From contig NZ_JABMKV010000002.1 in NCBI RefSeq assembly GCF_013204825.1, positions 496,001 to 560,000 on the forward strand: a stretch of DNA of 64,000 nucleotides, given 5' to 3'. The notes under the pieces are model-generated. The model was not told the DNA's origin. It ran no database searches and saw only the letters and a list, made by a program, of their open reading frames with translations. Numbering within the stretch: the first letter of the stretch is position 1; each line of letters opens with the position of its first letter. Source of the stretch: Pedobacter boryungensis. Its GTDB lineage: Bacteria; Bacteroidota; Bacteroidia; Sphingobacteriales; Sphingobacteriaceae. Shown piece by piece: positions 44,018-51,933 of the stretch. The translations under genes and the position numbers were made by a program.

Positions 44018-44709
44018 TAATATTGATAATTGAGGATGAGGCAAGAATAGCTAAGAGATTACAAAGAATGACAGCCAGTTTTTTCGAGCAAAATTCTGTA
44101 ATTTCTATTTGTGATTCTGTTCAGAAAGGAATGAACTATATCGAGAATAACGATATTGATCTTTTATTACTTGACTTAAATCTAAACGGAGAAAATGGAT
44201 TTGATTTATTGGAATCTGTAGTTTCAAGATCCTTTCATACCATTATTGTTTCTGCTTATACTGATAAAGCTATTATGGCATTTGAATATGGAGTATTAGA
44301 TTTTGTGCCTAAACCATTTGATGAACACAGATTAAATCAAGCATTTAAAAGGATTAAAAATAAGGTTAAGACAAATGATGAATCACTTAAATTTTTAGCT
44401 ATCAAAAAAGCAGGAAATATCAAGCTAATAGACATTGAAGATTTGCTTTACATTAAAGGTGCTGGGATTTATAGTGAGTTACATTTACGGAATGGAAATC
44501 AAGAATTACACGATAAATCTTTAGAAACTTTAGCGCAGCTTCTACCAAGTACTTTTAATCGAATTCATAAATCATATTTGGTTTCTTTAACATTGGCCGA
44601 AAAAATAATCGTTCAGCCTGGAAGCAAATATGGATTGCTCATAAAAAATGGCGAACTGCTGCCAATTGGAAGATCTAAATATAAAGAGCTTAAAGGAAAG
44701 ATAATCTAA
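44014..44709 (+). CDS. LytTR-family response regulator
   Basis: This 231-residue protein has a receiver domain (IIEDEARI; phosphoacceptor in LLLDLNLNGENG; VPKPFDEHRL) and a C-terminal LytTR DNA-binding domain (about 130-230) with IEDLLYIKGAGIYSELHLRN and FNRIHKSYLVSL. It overlaps the kinase gene by four bases, so the two are a cognate pair. LytTR regulators bind direct repeats upstream of their targets. The nearest candidate target is the divergent receptor-like barrel at 39.9-42.2 kb. Confidence 0.92.
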   Translation: MIILIIEDEARIAKRLQRMTASFFEQNSVISICDSVQKGMNYIENNDIDLLLLDLNLNGENGFDLLESVVSRSFHTIIVSAYTDKAIMAFEYGVLDFVPKPFDEHRLNQAFKRIKNKVKTNDESLKFLAIKKAGNIKLIDIEDLLYIKGAGIYSELHLRNGNQELHDKSLETLAQLLPSTFNRIHKSYLVSLTLAEKIIVQPGSKYGLLIKNGELLPIGRSKYKELKGKII

Positions 44710-44725
44710 GAGCTATAAAACAAGA

Positions 44726-44747
44726 AAGGGTAGCATCCACCACCCTT
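44726..44747. terminator. Weak hairpin between convergent genes
   Basis: AAGGGT, ten-base loop, ACCCTT. The short stem and lack of a long T tract make it a weak terminator candidate between the LytTR gene and the convergent ABC permease gene. Confidence 0.35.
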
Positions 44748-44768
44748 AATTAACTAAAAACTAAAATC

Positions 44769-45563
44769 TTATTTGATATTTCTTTTTGATAAGATGAAAT
44801 ATCCTATGATGAAAAGTGCGATAGCAAAAATTACACTTACCCAAATTTCTTGTGTAAATATTGGGAAATCCTCAATTTTTGCACCCTTTGCTCTTGTGAC
44901 TCTCAATGCTAAAGTTGGATCGCTATATGGAATAAGATAAGCGTGTTTCCAACCTACGTTAGCGGTTATGATACCCGCAATAGTTCCTACAAAACCAATT
45001 CCCATTGGTTTAAGAAAATCAGACCAAATTAAGCTTAATATAAATTGGAGTGATAAAATACCAAGTGAAGCTAAAAATAACTTACTGTAAAACTTTACTA
45101 AGATTAATAATGGGTTATAATCGTTGAAGGTATATTTTGGTACCAATAATTGTAGTAAATGCCCTGACGCAAAGGTTAACGTCGCGAATAAAAAAAGACA
45201 AATAAACAATAAGGTTAATGCATACAAATATTTCGCAGCATAAATAGAGAACTTGTTTAATGGTTGAGAAAAAAGCGTTTTCCATGTATCGTTTTTATGC
45301 TCTATGTTGTTTACAGAAAAAGCCATAAACATCACATAAAACGGTAAAATAAGCATTCCCATTACATTTAGTGCTGCACCACTATACTGTGCCCATAATA
45401 TTAAGCCTGGATAGTTGCTTTTTAAAACTCTATCAGAACTAGAATAAAAGCCAAATGCAATAAGACCACAAATAAGTATTGGTAAAATAATAGCTGCCCA
45501 GAAAGCAAGTGTTTTACGAGATTTATAAAACTCTGAAAAATATGAAATGTATAGTGAGCGCAT
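44769..45563 (-). CDS. ABC-2-type transporter permease
   Basis: A 264-residue membrane protein with six spans, the usual ABC-2 permease topology. It opens with SEFYKSRKTLAFWAAIILPI, and the second hydrophobic block is preceded by KNDTWKTLFSQPLNKFSIYA, the coupling-helix-like segment of such permeases. It follows the ATPase gene by 50 bases. The pair would move a hydrophobic or peptide compound out of the cell or act in its self-protection; the substrate is unknown. The conserved order in this class is small peptide, ATPase, permease. Confidence 0.86.
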   Translation of the reverse strand: MRSLYISYFSEFYKSRKTLAFWAAIILPILICGLIAFGFYSSSDRVLKSNYPGLILWAQYSGAALNVMGMLILPFYVMFMAFSVNNIEHKNDTWKTLFSQPLNKFSIYAAKYLYALTLLFICLFLFATLTFASGHLLQLLVPKYTFNDYNPLLILVKFYSKLFLASLGILSLQFILSLIWSDFLKPMGIGFVGTIAGIITANVGWKHAYLIPYSDPTLALRVTRAKGAKIEDFPIFTQEIWVSVIFAIALFIIGYFILSKRNIK

Positions 45564-45613
45564 GTTATTGATTTTTAGTTAATTGATTGGTGTCAATGAG
45601 CTCGCAGGCTCGG

Positions 45614-46522
45614 TTAATTTTTTGAAGTAATGTCTAAAAATAAATTTTCAAGGTCTTTTCTTTCCTTACCAATAGAAAAAACAGTAATGCCATTTTGAAC
45701 CAATAATGTATTCATGTTTCCCATATCGGCTTTTGTTTTAAAAGTTACAGATATGGTTTGTTCATTTTGCTGAACAATTTCTGCACCTGCATTTACTAAA
45801 GTAGCGATGGCTTTTTCTTGGTTATTAGTTTCAATTTTTACCGAAGGCTTGCTTAAATCCTGCAATTCATTTATTGTGCCTTGAAATAATAATTGACCTT
45901 TATTAATAATACCAACATGAGTTGCAGTTCTTTCAATTTCAGCTAATAAATGGCTAGAGACTAAAATGGTTTTGCCATGTTTAGTAGTTAAATCAATCAT
46001 CAAGTTTCTAATCTCAATAATTCCATTAGGATCTAAACCATTAGTAGGCTCATCTAACAATAGTAATTCGGGATCAGATATTAAAGCCAAAGCTATACCC
46101 AAACGTTGTTTCATACCTAAAGAATACTGAGCCGCTTTTTTGTTAGCTGCATCAGTTAGCCCAACAATATTTAACATGTCGGTGTATTTGCTTTTCTTAA
46201 TTCCTAAAAGAATACAACGGTTAACTAAATTTTCTTTACCTGTTAAGTGACCATAAATTGCAGGTTGCTCTACCAAAGCGCCCATGCGTTTTAAGCTGGC
46301 AATGCGATTAGCATTAATCTCTTTTCCGAAAATAAAAACCTGATCAGAAGGAGATTGTAGTAAGTTTAATAAAATTTTTATGGTGGTTGTTTTTCCAGCG
46401 CCATTTGGGCCAAGAAAACCATAAATACTTCCTTTTGGTACTTGTAGCGATAAATCTTTAACAACGGTTTGTGAACCGAAGTTATACGTTAAGCCTACCG
46501 TTTCTATAGCGAAATTGCTCAT
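45614..46522 (-). CDS. ABC transporter ATP-binding protein
   Basis: A 302-residue ATPase with Walker A GPNGAGKTTTIKILLNLL, signature YSLGMKQRLGIALAL, Walker B LLLLDEPTNGLDPNG and switch His in LVSSHLLAEIERT. A C-terminal extension of about 80 residues (SVKIETNNQEKAIATLVNAG) is common in ABC-2 exporter ATPases of the bacitracin- or lantibiotic-resistance type. It lies between a newly recognised 57-aa membrane-peptide gene (3 bases upstream) and the permease gene. Family is certain, substrate unknown. Confidence 0.92.
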   Translation of the reverse strand: MSNFAIETVGLTYNFGSQTVVKDLSLQVPKGSIYGFLGPNGAGKTTTIKILLNLLQSPSDQVFIFGKEINANRIASLKRMGALVEQPAIYGHLTGKENLVNRCILLGIKKSKYTDMLNIVGLTDAANKKAAQYSLGMKQRLGIALALISDPELLLLDEPTNGLDPNGIIEIRNLMIDLTTKHGKTILVSSHLLAEIERTATHVGIINKGQLLFQGTINELQDLSKPSVKIETNNQEKAIATLVNAGAEIVQQNEQTISVTFKTKADMGNMNTLLVQNGITVFSIGKERKDLENLFLDITSKN

Positions 46523-46525
46523 GGC

Positions 46526-46699
46526 TTATTTTAAAATTGCAGTGGTTGCTTTAACAATTGTGTTTGTTGGAGTATTGTTTTTTAAAGCAACTTCCTCATC
46601 TTGATTAGTATTTGTGCTTGTTGCAAAAGCTAATACCATCATGATAAATACTGGGAATAATAAAAGTAAGAATGGCGATACGTTTGATAACTTTTTCAT
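46526..46699 (-). CDS. Small membrane or secreted peptide, first gene of the ABC operon
   Basis: A 57-residue frame that is easily missed. On the minus strand it reads from ATG at 46699 to TAA at 46526: a Lys-rich start (MKKLSN), a hydrophobic stretch of about 20 residues (FLLLLFPVFIMMVLAF) and a polar tail (NTNQDEEVALKNNTPTNTIV). Only three bases separate its stop from the ATPase start, so it belongs to that operon. It could be a small subunit, a leader, or a bacteriocin-like substrate or immunity peptide; the sequence does not decide. The in-frame length with a clean start and hydrophobic signal supports a real gene. Confidence 0.6.
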   Translation of the reverse strand: MKKLSNVSPFLLLLFPVFIMMVLAFATSTNTNQDEEVALKNNTPTNTIVKATTAILK

Positions 46700-46950
46700 G
46701 GTTCTTCTATTTTAAGTTGTGTTGTTTCGTTTTGTTGAAACAAATAGAATAATTAAAAAAATACTGCTAAAATGTTTTAGACCAAGGGCATATTATTATA
46801 GATAAACGGTTAAAAAGAATAGTTTTGTAACTGGTTGTTTGATTTAGCCTTTTGGTAGAAAAAAAATGCCAGTTCGTCGAAAGTGATAGCTTAAAATAAA
46901 TGAAATATTTACTTTGGATATAAATAGAGGCATATTAAAATAATACTCGC

Positions 46951-47982
46951 ATGAGAAGTAAAGGCGCAATAATTGTAAATCTTATTTTTTGGATGCTAAT
47001 CATTACGATGATTGCTTTTGGAATTATTAATAGTTCGTACAAGCCAACTTGGTTTGAGTTATTGGTAGAATTTGGTTATTACGGGATTATAAACGTTTCT
47101 TTATTTTATATCAACTCCCTGATATTGATTCCTGATATTATAAAGAAGCGACAAAAAACTTGGTTGTATCTGTTTTTGCTTTTAGGATTAATTGTAGTCG
47201 CTGTTGTTATTAAATTAGGAATTGCCGTGATGTATCCTGAAATTATTTTAGAACATATGGGGCCTGGCAAGAAAAAAGTCATGCAATCGTATGATCATTA
47301 TCTGATCCAATCACTTTTTATTTCAGGTTTTTTTGTGGTGATAAGTTCTCTGTTAAAGTTCGCTACAGATTGGTTTTCTAATGAGCGTATTCAGCGTAAT
47401 TTAGAAAGTGAAAAAAAAGACATGGAGTTGCAGTTTTTAAAATCTCAACTTAATCCACATTTTCTATTTAATTCATTAAATAATATTTATTCGCTGGCAT
47501 ACCAAAAATCAGAAAAAACTGCAGATGCTATCTTAAAGCTATCTGAAATTATGCGTTATATGATTTATGAAAGTAACGATAGTTGGGTAGACTTAAGTAA
47601 GGAAGTTGAATATGTAAAAAGCTTTGTAGAATTACAAAAATTAAGGTTTAAAGATGGAGCGGCGGTAGAAATTACTATTAATGGAGAGATAGATGGGCAA
47701 CAAATTGTGCCTCTTATTTTAATTTCTTTTGTAGAAAATGCATTTAAACATGGTGTCGCAAACGACCATGAAGATCCTATCAAAATAAACATTATTGCAA
47801 ACCAAAAAATACTTCATTTTAGTGTAAGCAATAAAAAAAGTAAAACCAATAAAGACGCCATGGGCGGTGTTGGATTAAATAATGTAGAAAGAAGATTGCA
47901 ATTACTTTATCCCGATAGGTATAAATTAAATATTGTAAATTCGGCTACACATTACACCACTGAATTGATGCTTGACTTATGA
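46951..47982 (+). CDS. LytS-type sensor histidine kinase
   Basis: A 343-residue kinase with four membrane spans in the first 145 residues and no periplasmic domain, then a coiled-coil linker and His_kinase domain: LKSQLNPHFLFNSLNNIYSL with the phosphoacceptor, ISFVENAFKHG as N box and GGVGLNNVERRLQLLY as G box. The layout is the standard Bacteroidota LytS (PF06580) form. It overlaps the LytTR regulator by four bases. The divergent ABC transporter operon (44.8-46.7 kb), about 250 bases away, is a plausible target. Confidence 0.92.
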   Translation: MRSKGAIIVNLIFWMLIITMIAFGIINSSYKPTWFELLVEFGYYGIINVSLFYINSLILIPDIIKKRQKTWLYLFLLLGLIVVAVVIKLGIAVMYPEIILEHMGPGKKKVMQSYDHYLIQSLFISGFFVVISSLLKFATDWFSNERIQRNLESEKKDMELQFLKSQLNPHFLFNSLNNIYSLAYQKSEKTADAILKLSEIMRYMIYESNDSWVDLSKEVEYVKSFVELQKLRFKDGAAVEITINGEIDGQQIVPLILISFVENAFKHGVANDHEDPIKINIIANQKILHFSVSNKKSKTNKDAMGGVGLNNVERRLQLLYPDRYKLNIVNSATHYTTELMLDL

Positions 47983-48731
47983 TATTAAAATGTATTGCTG
48001 TTGATGACGAGCCCTTAGCGCTCGATATTATTGAAGATTATGTATCTAAAGTACCTTTTTTAGAGCTCGTTAAACGCACTGAAAATGCTATTGAAGCATT
48101 ACAGTTAGTGCAGGCAGGCGGTATTGATTTAGTGTTTTTAGATATTCAAATGCCAGATTTAACTGGAATACAATTTCTAAAGATAGCTAGTGGTAAAGCG
48201 AATTATATTTTAACAACTGCATATTCGCAATATGCTTTAGAAAGTTACGATTTAAATGTATCTGACTATTTATTAAAACCAATTGCTTTTGATCGTTTTT
48301 ATAAAGCTGTAGAGAAAGTTCGCAATCAATTATTAAAATCTGAACCTGTGGCTGCCGTTGCTGCTCCAGAGCCCGTTGCTCCTCAAAATAACAACCATAA
48401 TAATGCGCCAGTTCAAGATTTTATTTTCGTAAAGACAGAACATAAAATTCAAAAAATTCAATTAGATGATATTTTATATATTGAAGGATTGAAGGATTAC
48501 ATTTCTATTTTCACTAAGACTGAACGTGTAATTACGCTCCAGAATATGAAAAAGATGGAAGAAACTTTACCTAAGGGCGAGTTTATCAGAGTGCACAAAT
48601 CATATATTATCGCATTAGATAAAATTGAAAGTATTGAGCGTAGTCGGATATTAATCGCTGGTAAAATTATCCCGATAGGAGATACCTATAGAGATGAATT
48701 TTTTAAATTGATTGACGGCAAGAATATTTAA
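47979..48731 (+). CDS. LytTR-family response regulator
   Basis: A 250-residue regulator: receiver domain (AVDDEPLALDIIEDY; phosphoacceptor in LVFLDIQMPDLTG; LLKPIAFDRF), then an Ala/Pro/Asn-rich linker (about 120-145), then a LytTR domain (about 150-250; IQLDDILYIEGLKDYISIFT and EFIRVHKSYIIALDKI). It is coupled by overlap to the LytS kinase upstream. A dispersed repeat lies directly after the gene. Confidence 0.93.
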   Translation: MILKCIAVDDEPLALDIIEDYVSKVPFLELVKRTENAIEALQLVQAGGIDLVFLDIQMPDLTGIQFLKIASGKANYILTTAYSQYALESYDLNVSDYLLKPIAFDRFYKAVEKVRNQLLKSEPVAAVAAPEPVAPQNNNHNNAPVQDFIFVKTEHKIQKIQLDDILYIEGLKDYISIFTKTERVITLQNMKKMEETLPKGEFIRVHKSYIIALDKIESIERSRILIAGKIIPIGDTYRDEFFKLIDGKNI

Positions 48732-48733
48732 TT

Positions 48734-48782
48734 TGTCATTCTGAGCGAAGCGAAGAATCTCAGTAAAGAGATCTCTCTGAAG
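48734..48782. repeat. Dispersed intergenic repeat of the GTCATTCTGAGCGAAGCGAA type
   Basis: The segment begins GTCATTCTGAGCGAAGCGAA and continues with GAATCTCAGTAAAGAGATCT. This sequence type is frequent between genes in many Bacteroidota genomes, from memory. It includes a short self-complementary stretch (GAGATC/GATCTC-like). Only one copy is in the window. Confidence 0.55.
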
Positions 48783-48796
48783 TGGGAAAACAATAG

Positions 48797-49675
48797 CTAA
48801 TTTGTGGCTATAGGTTTAACATCGTAACCTAGGTTTTGCAAACCTTTAATTAACCCCTCGTCACCAAGTAAATGACCTGCGCCAACGGCAATAAATAACG
48901 AATTAGCTCGCATTAATTGTGGAAGCTTATCTAACCATCTATTATTCCTATTTTTCAATAAATCGGTCATAAACTCTTTCGAATCCTCATCCTCCTCTTT
49001 AAAAAACTCATTTAGTTTTTCCATGTCCTGAGCTATGTAATATTGATAAAGTTCCTTTACTTTTAGCTTATTTTTATCATTTTCCTTTATCGCTTTTAAC
49101 AAGGCTTTTTTCTGTTTCTCTAAATCAGTATTAAATAAAAGTTCTCCTTGAAATTCTGCGGTTTCTAAACCAATTATTTTTTTGTTATTTTCTTTTGCAA
49201 AGATTTGAAAACTATCGTCTAATCCTTTTTCAGGTAAACCCTTTTCTGAAGCATTAAATAAAGTGATGAACATAGAAATCATTACGGGTTTGTAATTGTT
49301 CAAACCTTTCAAATTAAAATTGGGCATTTTCTCTTTAAAGAAATCTTCCACCTTTTTATACTCATCTTTGCTTAATAAATGATCTAACGTATTGCCTTTC
49401 ATCGTAAAATAATTGGAAAGTTTAATCGCAACACTATCGTTCATTACTATTTCTCCAACTACAGCATCAACAGATTTTAATTTTTCATTCACTACTTTCA
49501 TCGTATCTACAAAATCTTTCCCTATTAAATGATAGGTGCCAAATAAGTATGATGGTTTTTTTAAATCTTTACCAGAAATTTCCCACAGCAAAGTATTTTC
49601 TGCCTTTTTTGTTTGAGCATGTACATTCAGGGAGATACTTAAAAAGCAGATGAAAAAGTACTTGATTACGCTCAT
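48797..49675 (-). CDS. TraB/GumN-family protein
   Basis: A 292-residue protein with signal peptide (KYFFICFLSISLNVHAQ). The TraB/GumN (Tiki-like) signature appears as SYLFGTYHLIGKDFV, AVVGEIVMNDSV, IIGLETAEFQGELLF and LFIAVGAGHLLGDEGL. These conserved Glu/His positions resemble those of Tiki metalloproteases; activity has not been shown for most bacterial members. It is the last gene of the NUDIX-GH16-acyltransferase operon, overlapping the acyltransferase gene by four bases. Confidence 0.86.
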   Translation of the reverse strand: MSVIKYFFICFLSISLNVHAQTKKAENTLLWEISGKDLKKPSYLFGTYHLIGKDFVDTMKVVNEKLKSVDAVVGEIVMNDSVAIKLSNYFTMKGNTLDHLLSKDEYKKVEDFFKEKMPNFNLKGLNNYKPVMISMFITLFNASEKGLPEKGLDDSFQIFAKENNKKIIGLETAEFQGELLFNTDLEKQKKALLKAIKENDKNKLKVKELYQYYIAQDMEKLNEFFKEEDEDSKEFMTDLLKNRNNRWLDKLPQLMRANSLFIAVGAGHLLGDEGLIKGLQNLGYDVKPIATN

Positions 49676-50418
49676 GAAATTATGGGTTGATTTAATTTTT
49701 CTCTAATAGAATTTTCCACAGCTAAGGTTATTTCTTCTGCATTTTTATCCGTTTGATCTATTGGTTTTAAAACCGTCCATTTAATCGGGTTTGCAATGCT
49801 TAATGGGAATTTACCATAACGTACAATTTTCCACGAATTTTCAATGGCAACAGGAACAACTAAAGAATTTGGCGCTGCTTTTAATAAGGTAGCAATTCCT
49901 CCTATCTGAAACGTTTTTAGTTTGCCGTCTTTTGCTCTGGTTCCTTCTGCAAATATTACTGCCGACCAGTTATTTTCTTTCATCCTACGGCCCAACTTTA
50001 TAATTTCAGCAACAGCCTGTTTGCGGTCGTTACGATCAATGTTTGCACCACCGCCATATTTTAAATTAAATGAAATGGAAGGAATGCCTTTTGTTAATTC
50101 TATTTTAGAAATAAATTTAGGCTGATATCTTCTCAAATACCAAATTAAACCAGGAATATCATACATGCTTTGATGATTTGCCACGAAAATAATTGGTCGA
50201 TCAGTTGGTAAATGCTGATGATTGGTAAACGTAACGGAGTTTAATAAAAACCAATTGCAGTAGGTTAAAAAAAAGTTCATTACATCTACAGAAACCTTAT
50301 GTGCTTTATACCCAAAAAAGCGATAGAAAATCCATTGTACAGGATGGAAAATGCCAAGCAATAAAAAGAAAGAAAAATAAAATATTGGTGTAAATATGTA
50401 ACCTAGTAATTTTTTCAT
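49672..50418 (-). CDS. plsC: 1-acyl-sn-glycerol-3-phosphate acyltransferase
   Basis: A 248-residue membrane enzyme that adds the second acyl chain to lysophosphatidic acid. The catalytic HxxxxD motif is NHQSMYDIPGL, block II is KYGGGANIDRNDRKQA and block III FAEGTRAKDGKLKTFQIGG. An N-terminal span (residues 5-27) anchors it. It sits between the GH16 gene (two bases) and the TraB gene (4-base overlap). The link of acyltransferase, GH16 and TraB in one operon is unusual and may only reflect compact packing. Confidence 0.92.
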   Translation of the reverse strand: MKKLLGYIFTPIFYFSFFLLLGIFHPVQWIFYRFFGYKAHKVSVDVMNFFLTYCNWFLLNSVTFTNHQHLPTDRPIIFVANHQSMYDIPGLIWYLRRYQPKFISKIELTKGIPSISFNLKYGGGANIDRNDRKQAVAEIIKLGRRMKENNWSAVIFAEGTRAKDGKLKTFQIGGIATLLKAAPNSLVVPVAIENSWKIVRYGKFPLSIANPIKWTVLKPIDQTDKNAEEITLAVENSIREKLNQPIIS

Positions 50419-50420
50419 TG

Positions 50421-51125
50421 TTAATTAATATAGGGATAAAAATGAACCTTATCAATATATGCTTTCGCTGGTAATGTAGCTTCTTCTATTTTTCCACCCC
50501 AATTTACAGATTTCGTGACCCACAAATTAAAAACCACCTGCATGGCTTTATTAGGAATTGCTGTTGTAGTAGAATGTACAATTTTACCATCTATTTCCCA
50601 TTTAATTTCATTAGGGCTCCATATAATTGCATAATCATGAAATTCTTTGGTGGTGTTAAAATTAAGTCTTATCAGTTTATCATGAGATGTTTTATCAATC
50701 CAATTATTTAATGTGATTTCATTTGGAGATTTCCCACTAATTTCAAAATCTATTTCTTGATTCTCTTCATCTGCTTGATATAGGAAAAATGCAGTGATAC
50801 ATCCTAAAGCATCAGTAGCTTTAATCCTTGCCTCAAATCTACCATACAAATACTCTTTTTTTGATCTTATTTCTGCAGCAGAATATTCCTTTTTATGAAT
50901 TTTCTCTTTCTTTAAGGATAAAACCAATTCGTCATTTTTTATAGCAACATTCTTTGCAGAAAAGTAAGCTAAGTTATTTTCGAACGTATGATTTTCAATC
51001 GTCCAATTGGTTTTTAAATCAGTAGTAAAATCATCTACAAAATTTTCTCTTGTCATTTTTGATAAAGGCCCACAACCACTTATTAAAAGTATGAATAACA
51101 AATAAAGTAGAAATCTTTTATGCAT
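50421..51125 (-). CDS. Glycoside hydrolase family 16 lipoprotein
   Basis: A 234-residue protein with lipoprotein signal (LLYLLFILLISGCGPLS). The GH16 catalytic motif ExDxxE appears as QEIDFEISG. The jelly-roll strands SKKEYLYGRFEARIKATD and YAIIWSPNEIKWEIDGKIVH are typical of laminarinase-, agarase- and kappa-carrageenase-like enzymes. It lacks carbohydrate-binding modules and is a little short for the family. The sugar it cuts is not evident. Its start overlaps the NUDIX gene's stop by one base, so the two are coupled. Confidence 0.87.
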   Translation of the reverse strand: MHKRFLLYLLFILLISGCGPLSKMTRENFVDDFTTDLKTNWTIENHTFENNLAYFSAKNVAIKNDELVLSLKKEKIHKKEYSAAEIRSKKEYLYGRFEARIKATDALGCITAFFLYQADEENQEIDFEISGKSPNEITLNNWIDKTSHDKLIRLNFNTTKEFHDYAIIWSPNEIKWEIDGKIVHSTTTAIPNKAMQVVFNLWVTKSVNWGGKIEEATLPAKAYIDKVHFYPYIN

Positions 51126-51679
51126 TAAACTTTACCTTCCTGTATTAGTATTTTGGTTTTTAAAATAGCGGCTACGCTAATGCTATCTGTAATTTTACCA
51201 TTCATTACCATTTCATAAGCTTCCTGAAAAGGCATTTTGCGAATAATTAATTCTTCAGTTTCTTCTGGAGATGAATCTCCCAATTGTAAATCTTGGGCTA
51301 AGTAAATGATGGCTAACTCATCACTTACAGAATTCGATAAATGCATACGTTGAATTTCGGTATAGTGTTTTGCAATTAGCCCAGTTTCTTCGGCGAGCTC
51401 TCTCTTCGCACTTGCAATTGGATCCGAATTTAAAGCTCCGCCACCTTCTACAATTTCCCAACTATATTCTTTTATCGGAAAACGATATTGCCCAACAAGC
51501 CATGTGTTTAAATCAGCATCTAAAGGTAAAATGCCAATGGCGATATTTTTGAAATGCACTTCTCCATAAATTCCAGCCCCACCAGCTGGGTTTAGCACTT
51601 GATGTTCCGTTAAAGAAATCCAGTTATTATCGTAAATTTTTCGACTCTCCAAAACTCTCCAAGGGTTGCTAGTGCTCAT
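51125..51679 (-). CDS. NUDIX hydrolase, ADP-ribose-pyrophosphatase-like
   Basis: The ATG at 51679 gives 184 residues, starting STSNPWRVLESRKIYDNNWI; the longer frame to 51724 adds 15 residues inside the promoter region. The Nudix box reads GGALNSDPIASAKRELAEET, with Asp in place of the first Glu of the consensus. The surrounding fold (HFKNIAIGILPLDADLNTWL, KEYSWEIVEGGG) fits enzymes that hydrolyse ADP-ribose or nucleotide sugars. It heads the operon with GH16, plsC and TraB. A TATCTTG box four bases before the ATG suggests a near-leaderless start. Confidence 0.85.
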   Translation of the reverse strand: MSTSNPWRVLESRKIYDNNWISLTEHQVLNPAGGAGIYGEVHFKNIAIGILPLDADLNTWLVGQYRFPIKEYSWEIVEGGGALNSDPIASAKRELAEETGLIAKHYTEIQRMHLSNSVSDELAIIYLAQDLQLGDSSPEETEELIIRKMPFQEAYEMVMNGKITDSISVAAILKTKILIQEGKV

Positions 51680-51740
51680 AAGCGCAAGATACGGAGCTTT
51701 CAATACTAATGCAACGGTATTCACCTTATGCAGATTAAAT

Positions 51741-51780
51741 GTCTTGAAATGTCCGAATATGTCTAAATATGTCAGTATAA
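51741..51780. repeat. Tandem 10-bp repeat with ATGTC core
   Basis: ATGTC occurs at 51739, 51749, 51759 and 51769, exactly every 10 bases, in a degenerate tandem repeat of four units. It is the first of three phased blocks in the spacer upstream of the NUDIX operon. Confidence 0.7.
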
Positions 51781-51788
51781 AAAAGGTT

Positions 51789-51832
51789 TTGTTCTAGTGT
51801 TGTTCGAGGTTTGCCCTATGTTTGTTCTTCTC
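51789..51832. repeat. Tandem 11-bp repeat with TTGTTC core
   Basis: TTGTTC at 51789, 51800 and 51822 and TTGCCC at 51811 are spaced exactly 11 bases apart. Four degenerate units form the second phased block of the spacer. Confidence 0.7.
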
Positions 51833-51846
51833 AAAGGGCATTTCTC

Positions 51847-51901
51847 AGGAGAAACGTAGGAGCATCCTAGGAGCAATGTGGGAGAAAACTAGGAGAATTC
51901 G
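51847..51901. repeat. Tandem 11-bp repeat with AGGAG core
   Basis: AGGAG at 51847, 51858, 51869 and 51891 and GGGAG at 51880 are spaced exactly 11 bases apart: five units, the third phased block. The first unit also forms a small hairpin with the preceding TTTCTC (TTTCTC-AG-GAGAAA). Confidence 0.75.
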
Positions 51902-51933
51902 ATATATTAAGCCATTATAGGATTTTCTAAAAA

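Noticed and set aside
51741..51901. CRISPR array
   Set aside because: Units are only 10-11 bp with no unique 25-40 bp spacers, and no cas genes are present.
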